The translations under genes and the position numbers were made by a program. The notes below the pieces were generated by a model. That model saw nothing but the letters and a program-made list of their open reading frames with translations. It did no database searches and was not told the DNA's origin. Below, one piece after another: positions 6,656 to 12,348 of a stretch of DNA of 12,348 nucleotides. The stretch's first letter is position 1. Every line of letters begins with the position of its first letter. Origin of the DNA: an uncultured Roseburia sp. (GTDB taxonomy: Bacteria; Bacillota_A; Clostridia; Lachnospirales; Lachnospiraceae); contig CAAEAE010000006.1 of NCBI GenBank assembly GCA_900753715.1, positions 1-12,348 on the forward strand. Reading direction: 5' to 3'.

Positions 6656-8890
6656 TTAATGTGCACGGTTTCTGTTAATCATTTCATTTTGAAGTTCCTC
6701 ATCTAATGCCGTAAAGTATGCACTGAATCCCCAAACCCTTACAATCAGATTTTTATATTTTTCCGGATTTTTCTTCGCTTCTTCAAGAACTCCGGAATCT
6801 GTAATATTGAAATCAACCACATTACCTCCCATATCCAAAAAGCTGCGAACAACTGCTGAAAAAATAGTGCTGTCCATATTATTGGGAGAAAATGGAAAAT
6901 CCAAATATAATACTGCTGATGCAGGATAGTTTTCCATACGCAGCTTATCCAGTCCTTCCATGATCCGGCTGATATTTGTCGGACCAACTGCTTCGCTCGG
7001 TCCCATTCCTCTGGATAATATATCACCTTGCTTTCTTCCATCCGGTGTAGCCTCTGTGTTACGCAAAGAAACATACCCGGTATTTGAAAACAGAGAACTT
7101 TCAAACCACCCGCCACGCGAATTGGGAATACCTGAAAATATCTGTGATAAATCCTCAGATACTTCTGAAGCCAGCTGGTTGATTTCTCCGCTGTCTCTCC
7201 CCCACTTGTCTACTTTGTATGTCAAAAAAGCCCTTGTTCTTTCACAGTCAGAAAAATTACTATTCAGACATTTTATCAGTTCATCCAGCGTCATATCCTT
7301 ATCTTCAAAAACTACTTTTTTGATTGCAAACAAAGAATCGACCAAAGTACCAAATCCCACAGGAGAAAAACTAGATGTATTGTATTTTGCCCCTCCCTGC
7401 GTCATATCCTTTGCCTTTTCAATGCATCCGGTTATCGTAGCCGAATATAATGGACAGGGATTATACTCATACCACATTTTTTCATATTGGTTAAAGTACT
7501 TTGCCACCTGATAAATAATCTGCCTGATTTTTCCAACAAAGCAGGAATAGAACTCAGCATAATTCAAACAAGTATGCACATTGGGTTGTTCAATACCTTC
7601 GTGTATCCAGAAATCTTGGGTTCCGACACCTAAAATGAGTAATAAAAGTTTCGGCAAACTTACATAGATATACGCACGGCAGTTTATCTCTGTTTCACTT
7701 AAAAGTGGTTCCTGACACCCTCCAGCAACATATAATCTGGCATCTGCCAATTCCTTTCCCTGTCGTACATTTGCCGGAATTAGTATTTCGTCATTAAAAA
7801 TGGAGAGAACATTCTTACCCTTTGCAATAATTTTTCCTAATTTTTCGAAATACTCCATTGAATGATTATGACTAATTCTTGCCTGAAGCTTCGGGTTTAC
7901 CAGCTCCTGTTCTTCAAATATTTCCAATATCATTTGAGTCACTTCATTATAAACAGGCGCTCCATTCCTGCTACATCCTCCGATGGTCATGGCCGTATTG
8001 GCACCACCATCCGGCGGATGATTTCTCAGATCCCATTTTGCATCTGTCAAATGAAGTGCAAAAGCCAAAAGATCCTTTGCTTCATTTCTTGTTAACCTGC
8101 CCTCCTCTATATCCTTTTTGTAGTACGGATATAATAGCCTGTCAAAATGGCCTATAATTGCAATCCCAATGCCTTCCATTCCCATGACAATTTCGCGCAT
8201 AAACCATATGGTATTCAACGCTTCATAAAATGTTTGTGAAGGCTTTGCCGGAATTTGTGCTGCTGTTTCAGCAATGGTCATCAAATTTTTTCTAATCTCC
8301 TCATTACTTTCACCATCTGCCAGACTGAGGGCTTCTGTAGAAAAGTTCTGTGCAATTTCTTTTAACACCTCACATCCATAAATCGCGCTTTCTAAAAATG
8401 CCTTTTCCGATTCACCCTCAATCTGCTCTTTTTTTAACTCCGCCTGTGCAATGATGCCGTCTAAACCATAATTAAGAACTTTTTCATATCCGATACAATG
8501 ATGAGCAAAATCCGTAAAGAAGAACGAGATAAATACATTGAGCTCCTTATAATAATCTCGAAATGAAAAAAAATCGTGCTCTATTTCTCTGTTTTCCCGC
8601 ATCATTTCGCCACCAATGCCAGGTTCCGGTGGAAACGAAGCTGTCAGCCCATTTCTTGCCCTTCCTGTGCACAATTCAAAGTAAAAAGGAAAATTTCTGA
8701 AAACATGTACCTTACACTTTCTTGCCAATTCATAAACCTTTCTTTTTTCCGTGCATGGATTTTCATCTCTTTTTTCCTTATCCAGTTTTCCTATTTCCTT
8801 TTCAACATCAATCGGATATGTCGAATAGTATTCATCAAATTCTGCATAAAATTGTTCTTTATACTTTTCAAACGATAATACATTTCCCAT
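6656..8890 (-). CDS. Glycyl radical enzyme of the dehydratase/lyase type, substrate unknown
   Basis: This anaerobic radical enzyme has 744 aa. The C-terminal glycyl loop RVWGFSAYF (718-726) places the radical on Gly721, and the protein ends QNEMINRNRAH as in the family. The thiyl-radical loop is GGCQEP (390-395), giving Cys392 with Glu394 as probable general base. This Cys-x-Glu pattern belongs to dehydratases and C-O, C-N or C-S lyases and excludes pyruvate formate-lyase, which has Cys-Cys. Other family segments are HPPDGGANTAMTIGG (291-305), KYNTSSFSPVGFGT (502-515) and ATPDGRKQGD (614-623). It is shorter than many members (about 780-850 aa). The ATG has AGGGAG ten bases upstream. Flanked by a dehydrogenase, activase, kinase and aldolase, it probably removes or rearranges a hydroxyl or ether oxygen on a polyol, anhydro-sugar or their phosphate. 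Other options are a sulfonate (dihydroxypropanesulfonate) lyase or a novel chemistry. Confidence 0.93.
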   Translation of the reverse strand: MGNVLSFEKYKEQFYAEFDEYYSTYPIDVEKEIGKLDKEKRDENPCTEKRKVYELARKCKVHVFRNFPFYFELCTGRARNGLTASFPPEPGIGGEMMRENREIEHDFFSFRDYYKELNVFISFFFTDFAHHCIGYEKVLNYGLDGIIAQAELKKEQIEGESEKAFLESAIYGCEVLKEIAQNFSTEALSLADGESNEEIRKNLMTIAETAAQIPAKPSQTFYEALNTIWFMREIVMGMEGIGIAIIGHFDRLLYPYYKKDIEEGRLTRNEAKDLLAFALHLTDAKWDLRNHPPDGGANTAMTIGGCSRNGAPVYNEVTQMILEIFEEQELVNPKLQARISHNHSMEYFEKLGKIIAKGKNVLSIFNDEILIPANVRQGKELADARLYVAGGCQEPLLSETEINCRAYIYVSLPKLLLLILGVGTQDFWIHEGIEQPNVHTCLNYAEFYSCFVGKIRQIIYQVAKYFNQYEKMWYEYNPCPLYSATITGCIEKAKDMTQGGAKYNTSSFSPVGFGTLVDSLFAIKKVVFEDKDMTLDELIKCLNSNFSDCERTRAFLTYKVDKWGRDSGEINQLASEVSEDLSQIFSGIPNSRGGWFESSLFSNTGYVSLRNTEATPDGRKQGDILSRGMGPSEAVGPTNISRIMEGLDKLRMENYPASAVLYLDFPFSPNNMDSTIFSAVVRSFLDMGGNVVDFNITDSGVLEEAKKNPEKYKNLIVRVWGFSAYFTALDEELQNEMINRNRAH

Positions 8891-8904
8891 CAGCCAATTT
8901 CTCC

Positions 8905-9927
8905 CTAAAATGTTAAAACTATTTTTAAGCCCTGACGTTTTCTTATTAATTCAAAGCCGTCTTCATAATGCTCTATCGGAATTTTATGTGTCACATAATC
9001 AGACAAATTAACCATTCCTTCTTTTACATAATTTAAGACATCCTTTTGAATTGTAATCAAATGGCTGTAATCAGGCCATTGAACTGAATGGATTTTCCAG
9101 CTATAATCCGAATGCTCCCAATCAATCATCTGATCATTCTTTAATCCTATTCCATAAATTCCAATCGTACCGCCTGGCTTAATACATCTGAGCCCCTGGC
9201 TGAGTGTATTTCCATTTCCAACTGCATCTATATACAAATCAGCTGCACCCATGTACTTATGAACCTTTTCTACAATATCTTCCGTATGTGTATTAACTAC
9301 CACATCAGCTCCTACCTCCAAAGCTTTAGTCATCCTGGCTTCATGATGTCCCCCAAGCAAAATGAATTTTGCACCTAATATTTTACAAAAATTAGCCATT
9401 GCTATGCCCACCGGTCCACAACCCATAATCACTATACGCATATCTTCACATACACCAAGACGTTTTGCAGCACTATAGATTTCCTCTAAAGTAATAAGCA
9501 TGGGAGCCTCAATTTCATTCACAAAGGGAGGTACAACAATTCTGGATTTTAAACTGACATCCTCTACGGCTATACCATCTTCTTCCATAGACATACAATC
9601 AGCCACCGTTGTAAATTCTGCGAATCCCCCCCACAGGGAATAATATTTATCATTATTACAAAGTCCTGGGCGTAAAACCAGGTCTCCTACTTTATAGTTC
9701 TTTACCCGTTTTCCGGTTTCAATAACTCTTCCGACCGCCTCATGTCCTAATACTGCCGGATAAGTAGAAAATCCTTTCAAGTGACCATCAATGATTTTTA
9801 ACTCTGTCCCATTACATATTCCACATCCAACCGTCTGCACCAATGCATCATAATCTCCTATGTCCGGCTTTGGAATATCATCTTTTAATAAAACATTTCC
9901 TTTTCCATCAGTTATTAAACCTTTCAT
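8905..9927 (-). CDS. Zinc-dependent medium-chain alcohol/polyol dehydrogenase
   Basis: This predicted cytosolic oxidoreductase interconverts an alcohol and a ketone or aldehyde. The catalytic zinc site is Cys38 in CGICNGTE with His62-Glu63 in GHEAVGRV. The Rossmann motif is GCGPVG (169-174). The length is 340 aa, normal for the family. Two features are odd. The structural-zinc lobe with four cysteines, expected near 85-110, is absent (only Cys90). The Asp that normally ends the second beta strand and selects NAD is replaced by Gly in LLGGHHEAR (190-198, Gly193), which suggests NADP(H) use. It lies 14 bases before the GRE and 48 after the permeases. It could oxidise the imported polyol before the GRE acts, or reduce a carbonyl product such as hydroxyacetone or an aldehyde. 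AGGA lies 11 bases before the ATG. Confidence 0.88.
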   Translation of the reverse strand: MKGLITDGKGNVLLKDDIPKPDIGDYDALVQTVGCGICNGTELKIIDGHLKGFSTYPAVLGHEAVGRVIETGKRVKNYKVGDLVLRPGLCNNDKYYSLWGGFAEFTTVADCMSMEEDGIAVEDVSLKSRIVVPPFVNEIEAPMLITLEEIYSAAKRLGVCEDMRIVIMGCGPVGIAMANFCKILGAKFILLGGHHEARMTKALEVGADVVVNTHTEDIVEKVHKYMGAADLYIDAVGNGNTLSQGLRCIKPGGTIGIYGIGLKNDQMIDWEHSDYSWKIHSVQWPDYSHLITIQKDVLNYVKEGMVNLSDYVTHKIPIEHYEDGFELIRKRQGLKIVLTF

Positions 9928-9975
9928 TAATTTATTAATCCTTTCTGAAACATTACTCTTTATTTTGCTTATGCC

Positions 9976-10830
9976 CTATCCTTTCACAGCACCCGCTGTC
10001 AATCCTTTTTCCATCTTTTCCTGAAGCAGTATGTACATGATAATTGGTGGAATGATACTAACTCCAATTGCTGCCATTACTGCACCATAATCTGACGTAT
10101 ATGCCCCAAAGAAAGACAATAAACCAATAGAAATGGTTTTCATACTATCTTTACTGATAAACACTAACGGAAATAAAAGATTATTCCAGGCAGAAACAAA
10201 ATTAAAAATAGATGCACTAGCAATGGCAGGCATGGACAATGGCAGTATAATTCTAAAGAAAACAATTCCATGCCCTGCTCCATCCATAACAGCCGCTTCT
10301 TCCAATTCGTCTGGTAATCCTTTCATATATCCAGTAACAATGAAAACTGTCATAGAAAGACAAAAGGCTGAATATAACAATACCAATACTGGAAAATTAT
10401 CGACGATTCCCAATTTTCCAAATGTAAAAGCAAGTGGTATGATAACTGTTTGTATGGGGATCATCATACCTGCCAGAAATAAAATATACACAAAGCTTTT
10501 TCCTTTAAATGTATATTTCGCCAAAATATAGCTTGCCATAGATCCAATAATAGCACTGACAAATAGCGTCGCCGCTGTCAAAATAATACTGTTTTTAAAA
10601 TAAACCCCCATCTTTCCAATTGTCCACGCCCTGACATAATTTTCCCATTGTGGAGTACGCGGCAATGAAAAAGGTTCTGTAAAAATTTCAGTATTATTTT
10701 TTAAGGAAGAAGTCAATGTAAAAAAAACCGGATACAGACAAATAACAGCAAAAATGCTTAAAACTATATACAACATTATTCCTCGCACCCTTTTTTTTCT
10801 TATAGCATGACTATTTGAACTTATCTCCAA
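9976..10830 (-). CDS. Carbohydrate ABC transporter permease, MalG type
   Basis: This is the second inner-membrane subunit of the sugar importer in this operon. Six hydrophobic helices are visible at roughly 18-38, 80-103, 113-135, 145-167, 200-222 and 245-268. The cytoplasmic EAA loop EEAAVMDGAG (177-186), which docks the ATPase, lies between helices 4 and 5. The protein ends in the family tail GLTAGAVKG. The length of 284 aa is normal. The start is TTG (10828-10830), chosen because a strong AGGAGG lies 9 bases before it and because the basic RKKRVRG needed ahead of helix 1 would be lost with the later ATG. It overlaps the end of the upstream permease by 10 bases, implying coupled translation. 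No ATPase is encoded in the window, so a shared MsmX-like ATPase is likely. Confidence 0.93.
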   Translation of the reverse strand: MEISSNSHAIRKKRVRGIMLYIVLSIFAVICLYPVFFTLTSSLKNNTEIFTEPFSLPRTPQWENYVRAWTIGKMGVYFKNSIILTAATLFVSAIIGSMASYILAKYTFKGKSFVYILFLAGMMIPIQTVIIPLAFTFGKLGIVDNFPVLVLLYSAFCLSMTVFIVTGYMKGLPDELEEAAVMDGAGHGIVFFRIILPLSMPAIASASIFNFVSAWNNLLFPLVFISKDSMKTISIGLLSFFGAYTSDYGAVMAAIGVSIIPPIIMYILLQEKMEKGLTAGAVKG

Positions 10831-11744
10831 ACCTTACTCCCTCCTTTCCTTTTCCCTTTTTTCTCGTCATCCCTATTCATAATTTTTAAAGAAATGATAG
10901 TAAGTGCAAGACTCATCAGAAACATAACTGTTGATATTGCACTACCAATTCCATAATGGTTATACTTGAATGCCTGACTATATAACAATGTTGCTGGTAC
11001 ATGGGTTAATCCATTCGGTCCACCTTCTGTCATAACAAAAACCATATCAAACACCTTCAATACGCCTGTTATGATCATTACTACTGATATTTTTATAGAT
11101 TCCCAAATCATAGGAATCATAATATATATTACCTTTTTCCATGTATTTGCACCATCGATTGTAGCTGATTCCAAAATATCCTCCGGTATGGAATTCAAGG
11201 CTGCCAATCCTATCACAATGTAATATGCAACACTGGCCCATGTAGTAACCAAAATGATACAAATCATTGCAGTTTTAGAATCCACCAACCACCCAGTACA
11301 AAGATTTTCCATTCCAAGCTTCATTAAAAGATTATTAAGGACACCCGTTTCGTTTGGTTTTAAAATAAACTGCCATAACAATCCTGTAGCTGTAACCGGC
11401 AAAATCATCGGTATAAAATAAACTGCTTTAAAGAATTTCTGACCATGTTTTGTATAATACAAAAGAATAGCAAAGAAAAAGCCAATTGGAAGCTGCGTTA
11501 ACAATCCAACAAAAACAAAAAGAAGAATATTCCTCATTGCCTGATGAAACTGTGTATTCTTAATAAGAGCGACAAAATTATCTATTCCCACATATTTAAG
11601 TGGAACTCCCTGTATTCCCGGCCATTCAAAAAAGGAAAAATAAAATGATTGCAATACAGGAATACACTCAAAAATGATATAAACCAAAAGTGCCGGAAGC
11701 AAAAATACAAATATGATTTTTTTATTGCGACGGTATTGTTCCAT
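10821..11744 (-). CDS. Carbohydrate ABC transporter permease, MalF/UgpA type
   Basis: This is the first inner-membrane permease subunit of the sugar importer. With the ATG at 11744 the protein has 307 aa. It begins MEQYRRNKK, a short basic N terminus before helix 1 (about 10-32), with further helices near 72-97, 105-128, 158-182, 207-228 and 265-287. The EAA loop is LESATIDGAN (191-200) followed by a conserved Trp-Lys-Lys. An in-frame ATG at 11807 would add 21 residues, but that extension runs through the intergenic hairpin and lacks a ribosome site, while GGAG sits 9 bases before the 11744 ATG. The basic, Gly-rich C-terminal tail KGKRKGGSKVWR is encoded by the purine-rich stretch that is also the Shine-Dalgarno site of the next gene. 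Confidence 0.93.
   Translation of the reverse strand: MEQYRRNKKIIFVFLLPALLVYIIFECIPVLQSFYFSFFEWPGIQGVPLKYVGIDNFVALIKNTQFHQAMRNILLFVFVGLLTQLPIGFFFAILLYYTKHGQKFFKAVYFIPMILPVTATGLLWQFILKPNETGVLNNLLMKLGMENLCTGWLVDSKTAMICIILVTTWASVAYYIVIGLAALNSIPEDILESATIDGANTWKKVIYIMIPMIWESIKISVVMIITGVLKVFDMVFVMTEGGPNGLTHVPATLLYSQAFKYNHYGIGSAISTVMFLMSLALTIISLKIMNRDDEKKGKRKGGSKVWR
10837..10847 (-). promoter_or_regulatory. Strong ribosome binding site for a TTG start inside the upstream gene
   Basis: The minus-strand stretch AAAGGAGGGAG contains AGGAGG (10840-10845) nine bases before the TTG at 10830. It lies within the last codons of the MalF-type permease, so the two permeases are translated in overlap. This site decides the non-ATG start of the MalG-type permease. 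Confidence 0.6.
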
Positions 11745-11774
11745 CCTTATCATCTCCGTTCTTGATATGGATAA

Positions 11775-11814
11775 CCGCCCAGTGAAACCGTGCAGGCAGC
11801 AATTCATCGGGCGG
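11775..11814 (-). promoter_or_regulatory. Intercistronic RNA hairpin between binding protein and permease genes
   Basis: The RNA arms are CCGCCCGATGAA and TTCACTGGGCGG, which pair in 11 of 12 positions (one G-U, one mismatch) around a 16-base loop. The six terminal pairs are all G-C, striking in this AT-rich region. No U tract follows, so it is not a standard terminator. Known importer operons such as malE-malF carry hairpins here that stabilise the upstream message and let the binding protein be made in excess. Partial attenuation is the alternative. Confidence 0.55.
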
Positions 11815-11831
11815 CAACATCCTCTTGTTTA

Positions 11832-12348
11832 TTACTGATTATTATCTATTTCAGCCTGAATCGTCTTAGCAGTATCCTCCGGTGTTGTTCCAAGCATCAT
11901 TCCTACTAATGAATTTCTTATAACGTCCTGCATGGATGTTATTTCATCATATTCAAAAACATCTCCTCCATATGCTGTCAGCTCATTATTAAGTGCAAGT
12001 GCCTTTTTCATGAGTGGACTCATTTCGTAACCATCGATATTGACATCAGATCTGCCCGGTAATTGATTGCAAACTTTCAAACGTACTTCTTCTGAATATG
12101 CACTATGTGTAAATTTGGCCCACTCTAGCGTAATCTCTTTTTCATATCCCTCCAATTTTCCGTTATACACATGTGCATCTGTATAAACAGCAGCATTATC
12201 CTTATAATCTTCAGCATCTTCAAAGTACGGAATCGGGAAAAAATCTAACGAATCTGCAATTTCCGAAGCCTCTGCATTTGGGATGAACCAGAGCGGAACA
12301 CAAATCATGGCATATTTTCCACTCAGAAAATTTGCATTCTCTGTACTC
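11832..12348 (-). CDS. Extracellular sugar-binding protein of the ABC importer, C-terminal part (cut by window edge)
   Basis: This is the C-terminal 171 residues of a family 1-type solute-binding protein; the frame stays open to the right edge, so the signal peptide/lipobox and N-terminal lobe are outside the window. Codons at the edge read STENANFLSGKYAM, followed by ICVPLWFIPNAE. That is the usual 'F-x-x-GK-x-AM ... W' element of carbohydrate-binding proteins, where a Trp often stacks on the sugar. DFFPIPYFED and a late helical region ending IQAEIDNNQ are also typical. No internal start should be used; an internal ATG at 12306-12308 sits inside this conserved element. It heads the operon with the two permeases and supplies substrate specificity, but ligand residues cannot be assigned from this part. 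The membrane-anchored location is inferred from the family in Gram-positives. Confidence 0.88.
   Translation of the reverse strand, partial: STENANFLSGKYAMICVPLWFIPNAEASEIADSLDFFPIPYFEDAEDYKDNAAVYTDAHVYNGKLEGYEKEITLEWAKFTHSAYSEEVRLKVCNQLPGRSDVNIDGYEMSPLMKKALALNNELTAYGGDVFEYDEITSMQDVIRNSLVGMMLGTTPEDTAKTIQAEIDNNQ

Noticed and set aside
6656..8890. GRE as pyruvate formate-lyase or choline trimethylamine-lyase
   Set aside because: There is no Cys-Cys pair as in pyruvate formate-lyase, and there are no cut or microcompartment genes; the neighbours are sugar kinase and aldolase.
11744..11807. Longer N terminus (ATG at 11807) for the MalF-type permease
   Set aside because: The extra codons run through the GC-rich hairpin and lack a ribosome site, while GGAG is nine bases before the ATG at 11744.

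Overview
The window suggests an anaerobic, low-GC Firmicute of the Lachnospiraceae/Blautia type. It holds an oxygen-sensitive glycyl radical enzyme with its activase and Gram-positive style sugar ABC importer genes without a local ATPase. It also has a cytosolic GH31 alpha-glucosidase that closely resembles, from memory, the characterised Blautia (Ruminococcus) obeum enzyme. All supported genes lie on the minus strand, so transcription runs from the right edge to the left.

Right to left: the C-terminal part of a sugar-binding lipoprotein/solute-binding protein (cut by the window edge), an intergenic hairpin, two sugar ABC permeases (the second starts with TTG inside the end of the first), a zinc-dependent medium-chain dehydrogenase, a glycyl radical enzyme (GRE), its radical SAM activating enzyme, a PfkB-family kinase and a class II (metal-dependent) ketose-phosphate aldolase. 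Gaps are under about 90 bases, so this reads as one operon (about 3560-12348+). It most likely imports a polyol, anhydro-sugar or sugar derivative, oxidises or reduces an intermediate, removes or rearranges an oxygen by radical chemistry, phosphorylates, and cleaves to triose phosphate plus a short carbonyl product. The exact substrate cannot be read from the sequence, and the gene combination does not match a GRE pathway I can name with confidence.

At about 3560-3600 the character changes. A weak A/U-rich terminator-like hairpin closes the GRE operon. After it comes a 54-codon remnant of a different sugar ABC permease (3394-3558) with an in-frame TGA replacing a probable Trp. Next is an intact GH31 alpha-glucosidase at normal operon distance from that dead permease, then an RlmI-type 23S rRNA methyltransferase. 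Spot counts of GC are mostly higher in the left part than in the GRE operon. The simplest reading is that GH31 once sat at the end of its own importer operon, that the importer was lost, and that the GRE operon now lies in its place. A TTGAAC-N18-TATAAT promoter match inside the dead permease could now drive GH31.

The leftmost 132 bases hold only a questionable 38-codon ORF and a short tandem repeat at the window edge. No tRNA, rRNA, CRISPR array, transposase, regulator or ABC ATPase was seen.
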